Shown one piece after another: positions 18,821-28,252 of a stretch of 64,000 nucleotides of DNA. How positions within the stretch are numbered: the stretch's first letter is position 1; each line of letters opens with the position of its first letter. The notes beneath the pieces are model-generated. The model saw only the letters and a list, made by a program, of their open reading frames with translations, ran no database searches and had not been told where the DNA came from. The translations under genes and the position numbers were made by a program. This stretch comes from Sphingobacterium sp. xlx-96 (GTDB lineage Bacteria > Bacteroidota > Bacteroidia > Sphingobacteriales > Sphingobacteriaceae). The stretch covers positions 186,001 through 250,000 of the forward strand of contig NZ_WFKM01000002.1 in assembly GCF_011007365.1 (NCBI RefSeq), read 5' to 3'.

Positions 18821-19969
18821 TTATAATAACTTCCCTAATAATTTGCCTAATTGATCTCCATGAAGGTTTTTAGCTACGATTTTACCCTGTGGATCGATTA
18901 AAAAGTTTTGAGGAATGGCTTGTATACCATACAATCCTACGACCTCATTTTGCCAACCGCTCAGATCACTCACATGATGCCACGGTAAGCCATCCTTTTC
19001 AATGGCTTTCACCCAATCTTCCTTCTTGCCCGGACGGTCTAATGACAGTGCTAATATCGTAAAGTTCTTATCTTTGTATTGCTGATAAGCTTTAACTAAA
19101 TTTGGGTTATCAGCACGACATGGACCACACCAAGATGCCCAAAAGTCTAGCAAAACATACTGCCCTCTGAAATCGGATAGTTTGACAGGTTTACCCTCCA
19201 AATCAGGCTGCGAGAAATCAGGAGCCTCCTTACCAACCGCCAGTCGATTGGCGATATCAAGGGCCTTAGCCAATTCTTTGCCCTCCTTGCGTGATTTCAA
19301 AGAAGAATCCAACTGTTCAAAAAGCGGAGAAATATGTGCTACGTCGATACTATATCCGGCTATTTCTTTTAATGCCAACAGGCTGAAATAGGATTTCGGA
19401 TTACTTTTGATATAAGCTTCCTTCGACTGACTTTTCTTATTTTGAACAGCATTGAGCTGCTGCATCACTTCTTTTAAGCCTCCTGGGTCTTTTTCTTTTT
19501 GCTGATACAATTCTGAACGCTTAGCATTCAATCTATCCGCTTCTTGATCGTAGCGCTTCATGTAATCTGCATAATGCGCAAATGCCGACTGCAGTGCGCC
19601 CCCTTTGATGGTAGCATCTGCTATCTGACTACCAAACTGAACTGTCGTAGCGCCCTGATCTACATATAGGTCAACTTTATCCCAACGACCTACACGGTTC
19701 TTGCCAAAAAATGAACCTCCTTCGGGGGCATAATACAGATTGACTAAGGTAGGCTCACTCGCCGTACCTTTATAGATCGGGTTTTTCTGGTTAAACAGCA
19801 CCGAATCCAACACCAACTGTCTATCCTTAAAATAACGAACAAAAACTTTGGCCTGCTTGTTAACTTGTTCTTGCGCTATTAGCTTGATTTCAAACGGATG
19901 CTCTTGGGCGCTAAGGATTCCACCCATTAAACCCAAACAGGCTGTAACTATCGTATAAATATGCTTCAT
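18821..19969 (-). CDS. TlpA-like periplasmic thiol-disulfide protein with N-terminal DUF4369-like domain
   Basis: 382 aa with a signal peptide (cleavage near LSAQ). The N-terminal half (about residues 25-230) resembles DUF4369. The C-terminal half is a TlpA/ResA-type thioredoxin fold with W-C281-G-P-C284 and a cis-proline region AIPQNFLID. By family knowledge it is a periplasmic or membrane-facing disulfide reductase. It is the last gene of the operon, 2 nt after the next thioredoxin gene, and one of three thioredoxin-fold proteins here. Confidence 0.93.
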   Translation of the reverse strand: MKHIYTIVTACLGLMGGILSAQEHPFEIKLIAQEQVNKQAKVFVRYFKDRQLVLDSVLFNQKNPIYKGTASEPTLVNLYYAPEGGSFFGKNRVGRWDKVDLYVDQGATTVQFGSQIADATIKGGALQSAFAHYADYMKRYDQEADRLNAKRSELYQQKEKDPGGLKEVMQQLNAVQNKKSQSKEAYIKSNPKSYFSLLALKEIAGYSIDVAHISPLFEQLDSSLKSRKEGKELAKALDIANRLAVGKEAPDFSQPDLEGKPVKLSDFRGQYVLLDFWASWCGPCRADNPNLVKAYQQYKDKNFTILALSLDRPGKKEDWVKAIEKDGLPWHHVSDLSGWQNEVVGLYGIQAIPQNFLIDPQGKIVAKNLHGDQLGKLLGKLL

Positions 19970-19971
19970 CG

Positions 19972-21168
19972 TTAAATACTTTTTGCTCTTTCTACCAATG
20001 CATCTGCTAATTTGATAATCTTGGATGTCTCTTGTTCGGCTAATGCTCTTGCTGCCTCTGCGGCTTTAACAGCTTCTTTTTTCTTCTTTAAACTGATACA
20101 GATATCCGCAAAAGTTCCTTGATTCGAATAGGACGCGGCATCTAATTTTACAGCTTGCTTGGCCAAAACATAACATTGATTCAAAAGTACTTTTGAGGGC
20201 TCCTTGTCCTGAACATACTTACCCGCATTACGGCGAGCGATGAAACTTAAACTCTCACCCTGATCTTTAAGAATACCTTTACGCAGTTTATTCGTCAATT
20301 GCACAAACTCTTTGTCGGTTCCATGCGCTGTAACCCAATCGATACGAAACATGGCTGCATCGATTTTGCTTTCGACCTCATCGCTTTCTTCAAAATAAGC
20401 TACGCCCTGGTCAAACTCTACTTTATTATTGTCCCGTATATACCCATACATGGAAAAGCGCAGCAGCTGCTTGTCTTTTAGATTATACTCTTGCTCTGGA
20501 ACGCTACTTTTCAAGTATGCCTTATTGGCCAGGAAAAACCTTCCGTATTTATCACTGCCATTCTGCCCCAACTGCTTGATCGCTTCCCAGCCAATCTTGC
20601 TACGTAGAAAACTGTCATCAGCAATGTTATCCATTATTTTGCGCGCTTCCTGCACCCGATTTGGCTGTACAGATGCCATTACAGCGATGTAACGCAACAA
20701 AAATGCAGGGTCTTGGTCACCTGTAGCAAAACGAGCTTCTAGTGTAGGAATTTGAAAATTCTTGTCTATCGCCTGCTTGCCTTCATTCAGAAACTTTTCA
20801 ACTTCCATACGGTTTCCTGTACGGTACACCAATGCACCTTCGCTGTCCAAGAACAGATAGGTCGGAAAACTACGGATACCGTACTTTTTAGCAATGTCAA
20901 TTCCCTCACCGACCTCACAATCAAATTTGGTATTTATAAAGTTGGAATTATAAAAGTCTGCAACTTCTTTCTGATTGAAGACATTGCCCTCCATCCATTT
21001 ACAAGGTGCACACCAAGAGGTATAGCCATCCAAAAAGATGAGCTTATTTTCCTTTTTGGCTTTCGCTTTGGCTTCCGAAAAACTGAACTTCTGGAAAGCG
21101 ATATGGTCTTGGGCATGTAGACCTGAAATCCCTATTAGGAGGACTAAGCTAACTATTAATTTTTTCAT
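19972..21168 (-). CDS. Secreted thioredoxin-like protein (paralogue 1)
   Basis: 398 aa with a signal peptide (cleavage near LHAQ). The thioredoxin fold is at the N-terminus: SW-C53-A-P-C56-KWM, then cis-Pro in RSFPTYLFLD. The remaining 250 or so residues are helical and repeat-like, of unknown role. It has exactly the same length and layout as the next gene (21190-22386), so the pair is a tandem duplication. A periplasmic location and thiol-redox role follow from the CxxC motif; the client protein is unknown. Confidence 0.9.
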   Translation of the reverse strand: MKKLIVSLVLLIGISGLHAQDHIAFQKFSFSEAKAKAKKENKLIFLDGYTSWCAPCKWMEGNVFNQKEVADFYNSNFINTKFDCEVGEGIDIAKKYGIRSFPTYLFLDSEGALVYRTGNRMEVEKFLNEGKQAIDKNFQIPTLEARFATGDQDPAFLLRYIAVMASVQPNRVQEARKIMDNIADDSFLRSKIGWEAIKQLGQNGSDKYGRFFLANKAYLKSSVPEQEYNLKDKQLLRFSMYGYIRDNNKVEFDQGVAYFEESDEVESKIDAAMFRIDWVTAHGTDKEFVQLTNKLRKGILKDQGESLSFIARRNAGKYVQDKEPSKVLLNQCYVLAKQAVKLDAASYSNQGTFADICISLKKKKEAVKAAEAARALAEQETSKIIKLADALVERAKSI

Positions 21169-21189
21169 GATTTTCTGTTTAGTATGTTA

Positions 21190-22386
21190 TTATAATGCTT
21201 CTACTTTATCAAGCAGCTCTTGCGCTAATCGTTGTATTTTTGATCCTAGAGGCTCGGCCAGGACTCTTGTTTTCTTGGCCGCAGGAAGCCCCTCTTCTTT
21301 ATTCTTTAATTGCAGACAGATTTGTGCAAACGTAGACTGAATACTGTATTTTTCAGGTTCCAACTCTACTGCACGCTTGGCCATTAAATATGCTTGCTTT
21401 AATACTTCTTCAGAAACTGTGGGCATATTCGTACGAAATCCTGCTGATCTCCTAGCCAAGAAACTTAAATTCTCGGCCTCATCTTTCAACTCCTTATTAA
21501 GTGCAGAACGGGTCAATTTCAAATAATCTGCTGTTCGATCGTTACTGAAATAGTATTCGGCCTCTAACATGATACCTTTCTTGTTAAGTTCGCCATTTTT
21601 TGATTTCTTGAAATAATCAAGTTTATTCATGAAGGATTGCTCATTATCTCCTCTCATAAGACCATACATAGTACTTGTAATCAAGCGTTTTTTTAACTCA
21701 TAACGCTCTTCTTCGCTGCTCCAATTACTAAATGCAGCTTGATTGGCCATGTAAAAAGCACCTAACTTGTCGTTCTCATTACGAGCTAACATTTGAATAA
21801 CCTTCCACCCCAACTCGGTTTTCAGCTCATCATTCGATATTTTATCTGTAATCTCTTTAGCAATCTTTTCTGCTTTCGAACGATCTGTTCTATTTAGAGC
21901 GGTATAAAAATTATATAAGAATGGTAAATCGGTCTTACCTGATATGTATTGTGTTGTCAGGTAACTGATTCGTCTTTTTGGATCGAAGGCATTTTTGCCT
22001 TCTTCCAAAAACTCTTCCATGGACATCCTACCTCCTGTACGGTGTACAACTTCTCCTTTACTATTCACAAACAGAAAAGTGGGATACGATTGTATTTTGT
22101 ATTGTTTTGCTAATGCGATACCCTCTCCTTTTTCCATATCAATTTTGATATTTACAAACTGCTCATTAAAGTAATCGGCAACCGGCCCTCCGAAAAACAC
22201 ATTGGCATCCATCCACCGACATGGAGCGCACCAATCGGTATAACAGTCGACAAAGACCAACTTATTATCTGCTCCAGCTGCTTTAAGTGTCTCTTCCCAG
22301 GTCTTAGTTTCATTAAATTTAATACCTTCTTGTGCACTCGCACTTAAGGTTACAAAAAGAAAAAATAGGACGCTTAATTTCTTCAT
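21190..22386 (-). CDS. Secreted thioredoxin-like protein (paralogue 2)
   Basis: 398 aa with a signal peptide (cleavage near ASAQ). The CxxC motif is DW-C53-A-P-C56-RWM, with an extra Cys48 just before it; cis-Pro is in QSYPTFLFVN. The helical C-terminal part matches its neighbour in length and motif spacing. Its start codon is preceded by the short leader ORF at 22405-22464, with the same 18-nt gap seen before the second sulfatase. The gap to the upstream esterase gene is about 190 bp, the longest inside this operon. Confidence 0.9.
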   Translation of the reverse strand: MKKLSVLFFLFVTLSASAQEGIKFNETKTWEETLKAAGADNKLVFVDCYTDWCAPCRWMDANVFFGGPVADYFNEQFVNIKIDMEKGEGIALAKQYKIQSYPTFLFVNSKGEVVHRTGGRMSMEEFLEEGKNAFDPKRRISYLTTQYISGKTDLPFLYNFYTALNRTDRSKAEKIAKEITDKISNDELKTELGWKVIQMLARNENDKLGAFYMANQAAFSNWSSEEERYELKKRLITSTMYGLMRGDNEQSFMNKLDYFKKSKNGELNKKGIMLEAEYYFSNDRTADYLKLTRSALNKELKDEAENLSFLARRSAGFRTNMPTVSEEVLKQAYLMAKRAVELEPEKYSIQSTFAQICLQLKNKEEGLPAAKKTRVLAEPLGSKIQRLAQELLDKVEAL

Positions 22387-22404
22387 ATGTGTATTTCTTG
22401 ATGT

Positions 22405-22464
22405 TTATCTGTCATATGGAATACTCATTGCTGTTTGTAGTTCGTTGAAACCTTCATATTTCAT
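22405..22464 (-). other. Short leader ORF (19 codons) within a dispersed repeat
   Basis: Encodes MKYEGFNELQTAMSIPYDR and then TAA, ending 18 nt before the thioredoxin ATG at 22386. The last part, TATTCCATATGACAGATAA, is identical to the leader ORF before the sulfatase at 16524, and the start context (CATATGAAATA) is also shared. It lies in the 190-bp gap after the esterase gene. It may couple translation or be part of a repeat; no expression evidence. Confidence 0.5.
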
Positions 22465-22577
22465 ATGGCAATTTGTTATTTAAAAAAGCGGCTGAAAGTA
22501 AGAATAAACTTTTTACAGCTTATTATAATTCAGACGCTTTTCTCTATAGTAATCTGATACGATATTACTCAACAAAA

Positions 22578-24362
22578 CTAATATTTACTTACTTTTTTAA
22601 TCGGTCTTGTCATAATAAAACCTGTATCATCACTTTTTGCGGCTACGACATTATAACCGTGACTAGCTGCATTATTGTTGAAATTGAATGTATAAAACTT
22701 TTTACCGCTTTCATTTATCATCGTAGATGACATCAAAGAAGAACTTGCTGCTACCACCAATTCTAACGGCGTACCATGTATCTTTAAAGCTTTATTTAAT
22801 TCTATCAAATTCTCATCGATTGATTTCAACTCATCAACCGCAGGCAAGTACCAACCACTGGTCGTACCAGAACTTGCTTTATATTCGTAAGCGTAAATAA
22901 ATGCACTAGTTGCAGCTGTTAACTTAGTGGTAAATGTGTTGTTCCTTGCCACCAAAGCTTGCGTATTGCTATAGCCATCTGTTTTACTTGGCGTAAAAAA
23001 TGTGGTACCTACAGCTCCAAACTTCTTTGTTACCCCTTCTAAAGCAATAATTTTCGCTTCTTTGATATTAGAAGGATTTACCCAACATACTACCCCCATT
23101 GGTTTGTAATCACTGTCATAAACCAAATCACCAACTTCGTAAAATGCCTTGGGAGCTGCAAGAGAAAATGGAATTGTCAATACTGCTGAAGTGCCGTTGT
23201 AAACTGCTTTAAGCTTGATTTCTCCCTTTCTATTGACAGTACTAGCCGCAAAAAAATCATCCGGAGCTTTCACCGTCAGTTTTCCTCCTGTATAACTTAC
23301 CTGCCAATCTGAAGGAGCCGATTCAATAGTCAATGAAGCTCCTTCTGTATGACGGATCTCTGAAACAAATGTCTGTCCTTCTATGGCATCAAATCGTTTC
23401 AATTGAGACGATAAATACAATCCCGAACTACCTACATTTTTTGGGTGCGACTGCATAAACTCCCACATTAAAGGCATAATTGCTGGCCAACTGATATTAT
23501 GCCCCTCATCAACTATGGAGAACAGCTCAATATCGGTCTTGCCTCCACCCCAAGTTGTCTTCAGATAGGATTTGTAATTGTCTATCTTTAATGTATCGCT
23601 CAACACCGCATCGGACGGGAAATAACCTGCAACCAGGTTAGCCCAAATCTTGATATTATCCATTGCCGCCGCATGGCTTACCGTAGCATCTGTAGTACCA
23701 TTAAAAGCTCTAATCGGCACTGCTCTACTTGGATAGCTTGTGTCTGCTATTTTCATTTGGCCGGCTACAGGTACTGCTGCCGCAAACACTTCCGAACGCT
23801 TGTAGGCGAGTACAAATGAGAAAATAGCTCCGCTCGAATGACCACAGGTATATACACGATTAGGATCGATCATAGGACTATGATTTTTAAAATATTCAAC
23901 CATAGCGTCAACAAATGGTAAATGATATTCCGAATTTTGCCAGTTTACTGCTGAACCTGTGTCCTCACCTGCTGGAAAAACAGCAATAAAATTTTGCTTG
24001 ATAGCAAGCTGCGATAAAGGGTGTGTAAGCGAGACCGACTGTATAGGGTCTTCTAAAGTACCGTAACTGCCGTGAAAATTGAACACCAATGATATCGGCT
24101 TTGTCCTATCTATAGAAACAGGCATAATGTATTTAAACCTCCGTTCAGTTTCAACACCATTATGAGTCACCATCAACTTAACAAGGTTGATACCCGGCTT
24201 TAACTCCCCCTCACTACCTCCTGGGGTAGTGCCATCAGTACTATAATCGTCAACGACTACATCTTTTTTATCCTGTGAAAGATACGCACTGGTATCCTTA
24301 GTACAAGAGGCAAAAAAGAATATTGCAGCAATTACGAGAGAAAAATATAGTTTTAATTTCAT
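22578..24362 (-). CDS. LpqC/PHB-depolymerase-like esterase lipoprotein
   Basis: 594 aa lipoprotein with a lipobox ending at Cys20 (FFFASC). The N-terminal half is an alpha/beta hydrolase of the LpqC/polyhydroxybutyrate-depolymerase type: nucleophile Ser176 in CGHSSGA, an Asp in NGTTDATVSH and a His in DEGHNISWP. The C-terminal part has Ig-like sequence and ends with a DUF1566-like segment (GWYLPAVDELKSI). It is probably surface-exposed and may cut ester bonds in the substrate of the SusCD pair; PHB itself is not a natural guess for such a locus. It lies 20 nt after the PKD-like gene. Confidence 0.85.
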   Translation of the reverse strand: MKLKLYFSLVIAAIFFFASCTKDTSAYLSQDKKDVVVDDYSTDGTTPGGSEGELKPGINLVKLMVTHNGVETERRFKYIMPVSIDRTKPISLVFNFHGSYGTLEDPIQSVSLTHPLSQLAIKQNFIAVFPAGEDTGSAVNWQNSEYHLPFVDAMVEYFKNHSPMIDPNRVYTCGHSSGAIFSFVLAYKRSEVFAAAVPVAGQMKIADTSYPSRAVPIRAFNGTTDATVSHAAAMDNIKIWANLVAGYFPSDAVLSDTLKIDNYKSYLKTTWGGGKTDIELFSIVDEGHNISWPAIMPLMWEFMQSHPKNVGSSGLYLSSQLKRFDAIEGQTFVSEIRHTEGASLTIESAPSDWQVSYTGGKLTVKAPDDFFAASTVNRKGEIKLKAVYNGTSAVLTIPFSLAAPKAFYEVGDLVYDSDYKPMGVVCWVNPSNIKEAKIIALEGVTKKFGAVGTTFFTPSKTDGYSNTQALVARNNTFTTKLTAATSAFIYAYEYKASSGTTSGWYLPAVDELKSIDENLIELNKALKIHGTPLELVVAASSSLMSSTMINESGKKFYTFNFNNNAASHGYNVVAAKSDDTGFIMTRPIKKVSKY

Positions 24363-24382
24363 TTTATTTTCCTTTAAATTGA

Positions 24383-26035
24383 TTAAATATTATCTAACTC
24401 GGTAACACCTCCATTAGACTTACCATCACGCCAATGCGTTTGGTATTTGATCTTAACATCTACAGGTATTCCAGCTACACCAACATATTTTTCTTTCAAT
24501 GTCAAGCCTAAGCTTACTTTATCAAGGTTAAAAACCAAGATATCGCCTTTAATCTCATCACCCGCCCCCTCTGTATCAGAACCATACCTTGAAACGCCTA
24601 AGATCATTGTTTTCTCTGTACGGGATACGGTCATACTTGTAATCACAGCATTGGCATCATAACCCAATGAACTTAAGGAAATAACAGCATTCCCTTCATT
24701 TGGTGAAGTACTTGACATCACTTCTAAAATATTGTATTTGTACAATTTATTCCCCGCAGTATAAAACACATAAGGAGAAGTCTTCATGTTATAAAACTTA
24801 CTGCTTGCAGTTGCTGTTCCACCACTCACCTCACCTACCAGACTATAGTTATTCCCGTTTTTTCCGATTAAAAGAAATCTAAGCGCTGAAGCTGAATTTT
24901 TTAACACCGCAAAGGATGTCCCAGATTGACTCGTAACGGATCCGTATATAAGATCATGCGCTGGGAATGCCTTTATAGCTGTTGTAGGAATGGAATAAAC
25001 GGATCCATAATTGGAATATGAAAAACGGCCAAACGTCTTATCAAAGAGCATAAAGTTGCCCAAGTCATAACCATGTTGAAATAAGTTATTATCTGGCGTT
25101 GGTACCAACTTATCAAAATATCCATAAGCGGAGAAATAACCCGTTGGGCCGTACACACTTTTCTTATTGTAAGAAAAAGAGGGCGACCATACGTTTGGCG
25201 CTAATGCTGCAAAGTATAGTGATCCTCCTGAAATCAACTGAAAATAAACCTGATGTTGAAAACCTGTACCATACGCATTGGCCCGCCATATACTTGGCTC
25301 CTGATCAAAAAACTCAGGCTTGTATCCTGAAATATCTGGAGGGGGGTAAGAGGCCGTACCTGTGAAGGCCGCGCCCTCTAAATAATCTACAGGATCAGGC
25401 TGTAATGTACTCTTATCTATTAAAGCTAATTTATCGTCTGTCAAAACTAGCACTCTTCCATAGCGGTTGACAAATGGTGCATTAGCCGCAGAGGATGCCT
25501 CAGCCATGATAAATCCGAGTTTTTGTGGATTCGTACCTAGCGGCTTTTTAAAGCGAGATTCGTAATAATTTATGGCCCAGTTAGCCTTTTTATCTAAGCG
25601 TAAATAAGATAACTCTGATTTACCTTTATATTTACTCAGCACCATTATTAAGTTTCCAGCAGTGGATGAAGAAACATTGATATCAAATCGGAAGAATTTC
25701 TTCACCCCCGTAATTTTATCGGTAACTATATAACGTGATATTTTATTCCCAGGTAGCATATCTATTTTAATTGCTAACGCAGCGCTGTCAGATAAAATAT
25801 TGTTATCAATCTCCCATGCATAATGAAACTTGCTTGTATCGCTGTACATCGTACCCTTGACGATAGGTGTAATCTTTAAGCTATCATCAACATCCCTAGA
25901 ATAGTGTGCTTCTATACCTTCGATGCTAAGTTCATTTATATCGTGATAATCTCCTTCGCCTGTCCCCAAGTCTTTATAACAAGAACTCAAGAAACATCCT
26001 GCGAATACGATTAGTAATATATTACGTTTTTTCAT
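24383..26035 (-). CDS. PKD-like family surface lipoprotein
   Basis: 550 aa lipoprotein with a lipobox ending at Cys19 (FLSSC) followed by acidic residues, compatible with Bacteroidota surface export. An Ig/PKD-like N-terminal region is followed by a long beta-rich region that could form a propeller. Proteins of this type (PKD_2-like) regularly sit beside DUF4843 lipoproteins and SusCD pairs. Function unknown; a substrate-binding accessory of the transporter is the natural guess. It lies 21 nt after the DUF4843 gene. Confidence 0.8.
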   Translation of the reverse strand: MKKRNILLIVFAGCFLSSCYKDLGTGEGDYHDINELSIEGIEAHYSRDVDDSLKITPIVKGTMYSDTSKFHYAWEIDNNILSDSAALAIKIDMLPGNKISRYIVTDKITGVKKFFRFDINVSSSTAGNLIMVLSKYKGKSELSYLRLDKKANWAINYYESRFKKPLGTNPQKLGFIMAEASSAANAPFVNRYGRVLVLTDDKLALIDKSTLQPDPVDYLEGAAFTGTASYPPPDISGYKPEFFDQEPSIWRANAYGTGFQHQVYFQLISGGSLYFAALAPNVWSPSFSYNKKSVYGPTGYFSAYGYFDKLVPTPDNNLFQHGYDLGNFMLFDKTFGRFSYSNYGSVYSIPTTAIKAFPAHDLIYGSVTSQSGTSFAVLKNSASALRFLLIGKNGNNYSLVGEVSGGTATASSKFYNMKTSPYVFYTAGNKLYKYNILEVMSSTSPNEGNAVISLSSLGYDANAVITSMTVSRTEKTMILGVSRYGSDTEGAGDEIKGDILVFNLDKVSLGLTLKEKYVGVAGIPVDVKIKYQTHWRDGKSNGGVTELDNI

Positions 26036-26056
26036 TTTTACTGTTTTTGCAATTAA

Positions 26057-26818
26057 TTATTTCCTTGGTTCCAATGAATTAAGATAGATGCGATAACCAG
26101 TTTCGTCATCAAATGTAGGTTTCGCATTTAACTCGTTATTTAATCCTTGAAAATAAGATCTTCCTTGGTTATTGTAATCAAAAGGACAGTTTACAGGATC
26201 TGTAAAACCTATATTATAACTAATCAGTATTTTCCACTTTTTAGGATGATAAAATCCAATATAGGGGCGGCGTAAACTAGATGACCACCACTTTGGTTCG
26301 GAAAGGTAGTTATTGATATAAAGATCCGTTCTTAAGCCTCCCTTCATACCTAAATCGAAATCATCAGTAGCGACCATCTCTAAAGTAAGTCGTTTATCCT
26401 CTGGATTATTAAAGCTAGGACTTAAATTTTCACGTATTACAGGTATTTTCAAGGTGTCCTTAAGTCGGTTAGCTCTGAAAGTCTGCGTCATTGAAAAGGA
26501 CTTATAATGCACTCCCTCTACCGCTGTAGTGGAATCTGTGTTAACCCGTACTTGATAAGTTCTATCTTTATCTAAAGCTATTCCTAAAAACTCAACTACT
26601 ATACGTGCAGTATCGATTTTCACGTCATCATCAGCCATACCGAAAGAGAATATAGTCTCATCTTCGATAACCATTTTCCGATTAAAATCTAAACTGTAGT
26701 ATTTAAATTGAATGCGAGCTTTTTCTTTATAAATATTATCAATCTCTTGATCACAAGAGGAAAATCCTATCGCTACCAGCAATATAGAGGCTATGATTGA
26801 AAAATGTATTCGTGTCAT
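26057..26818 (-). CDS. DUF4843-type lipoprotein
   Basis: 253 aa lipoprotein, lipobox ending at Cys22 (GFSSC). A single beta-sandwich-like domain contains the motifs VEGVHYKSFS and RLTLEMVATDDF. The layout and neighbours fit the DUF4843 family, small surface proteins encoded between susD and PKD-like genes. Function unknown. It is 5 nt after susD and 21 nt before the PKD-like gene, clearly one operon. Confidence 0.8.
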   Translation of the reverse strand: MTRIHFSIIASILLVAIGFSSCDQEIDNIYKEKARIQFKYYSLDFNRKMVIEDETIFSFGMADDDVKIDTARIVVEFLGIALDKDRTYQVRVNTDSTTAVEGVHYKSFSMTQTFRANRLKDTLKIPVIRENLSPSFNNPEDKRLTLEMVATDDFDLGMKGGLRTDLYINNYLSEPKWWSSSLRRPYIGFYHPKKWKILISYNIGFTDPVNCPFDYNNQGRSYFQGLNNELNAKPTFDDETGYRIYLNSLEPRK

Positions 26819-26823
26819 AATTT

Positions 26824-28242
26824 CTAATTATTTAAATTTCTATTCCCTGTTTCAATTTCTTTCAATGGCATTGGGAATACGAATATCTTATCACTCGGAG
26901 CAATGACACCAATGATACCATTGCTAGTTTGTATTCCTAAATTCAATCGCTTATAGGCATACCAAAGCTGCCCCTCGCCAACAAATTCTCTCTTTGTCTC
27001 CTGCATGATATAATCCTGCGTAAGGAAAGACCATGGTGCATTGTTGCGGATACGGTGATTCCGTAAGGTATTCATGTAAGTTTGTGCCTGCTGATCATCT
27101 TGCCCTAAATAGGATTCTGCCAAAATAAGATACATTTCTGATAGCTTAATCATAGGCATCTTTGGGAAAAACTTATCCTTATTATCAACATTATACTTAA
27201 CAAAATTTCCATTACTTGTTGAAAACCACTTGATATAACGAACATCATCGTTGTTTCCTTCAAATATTGGTGACATACTAATAAACGGTAAATACGCAAA
27301 CCTCGTACTCACATCTGTAATCTCAGGATAATGTAAGGCTATCGTATATTCTGACATTTTCTTGTTCCTCAAAGAGAAAATATGCTCGTCCGAAAACAAC
27401 ATATCAATCTCTTTTTCAGACTTATCTACACTTGAAAAATCTAACAGTCTATACTTTTCAGAATCGACGACTTCGGTAGCATACTTAATAGCACTGGCTT
27501 TGTCTCCCCGGGCTAAACTAACACGGGCCAACAATGCTTTTACGCCATAAAGGCTTAAACGTGCGACATACTTGTCCGCTTCATTTTTATTTGCAAACTC
27601 GTAAGGCTTAACCCTCGTTATCGGATCTGAAGCCAATAAACTTTCAGCTTCCTTTAAATCATTGACCACGAGCTGCACACATTCCTCTACACTGTAGATG
27701 GGAGGTAATGATACGCCAAACTCTAAGTTATAAGGGACACCTTGCGCCTTTGGTGATCGTTTTACATCAGGGCAAAATAGTCGAATTAAATCAAAATGCA
27801 GGTAAGCACGTAAGGCATAAGCCTCACCTAAAACTTGATTTTTTTGTTCTGCTGATAAGACTCCTGCATCCTTTTCTGCCCACTTGAGGATATTATTTGC
27901 ACCACTAATCCCAGAATATAGTGCTTTCCATATTTCCAATATTCGAGATTGTGAACCTGCATCTTCATAATTATAGGTTTTCCACTTCTCATAAGTAGCT
28001 GAAACACCATCATAACTATAATATTGAGCAAGAAGATCAATATCCTCCATCGTTAGCTTTTTACCATAAAGACCTGGAGAAGCCATTTTACTATATACTC
28101 CAGCCAATGCCTCCTGATAGCCTTGTGGCGTGCTGAACATTTTTTCCTCCGTAACCTTATCTGCTAGTTCTACATCTAGCCACTTATCACAGCCACTAAA
28201 GAGAAAAGTACAACATAGTAGAATTAAATATTTTATTTTCAT
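26824..28242 (-). CDS. SusD/RagB-family lipoprotein
   Basis: 472 aa lipoprotein, lipobox ending at Cys18 (LFSGC). The SusD fold is shown by TPQGYQEALAGVYSKM near the N-terminus, ALRAYLHFDLIRLF, and KLSEMYLILAESY. It lies 10 nt after susC and forms the lid of that transporter. It is shorter than the SusD at 13101 and belongs to a different subgroup. Confidence 0.95.
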   Translation of the reverse strand: MKIKYLILLCCTFLFSGCDKWLDVELADKVTEEKMFSTPQGYQEALAGVYSKMASPGLYGKKLTMEDIDLLAQYYSYDGVSATYEKWKTYNYEDAGSQSRILEIWKALYSGISGANNILKWAEKDAGVLSAEQKNQVLGEAYALRAYLHFDLIRLFCPDVKRSPKAQGVPYNLEFGVSLPPIYSVEECVQLVVNDLKEAESLLASDPITRVKPYEFANKNEADKYVARLSLYGVKALLARVSLARGDKASAIKYATEVVDSEKYRLLDFSSVDKSEKEIDMLFSDEHIFSLRNKKMSEYTIALHYPEITDVSTRFAYLPFISMSPIFEGNNDDVRYIKWFSTSNGNFVKYNVDNKDKFFPKMPMIKLSEMYLILAESYLGQDDQQAQTYMNTLRNHRIRNNAPWSFLTQDYIMQETKREFVGEGQLWYAYKRLNLGIQTSNGIIGVIAPSDKIFVFPMPLKEIETGNRNLNN

Positions 28243-28252
28243 ATTCTTAAAT

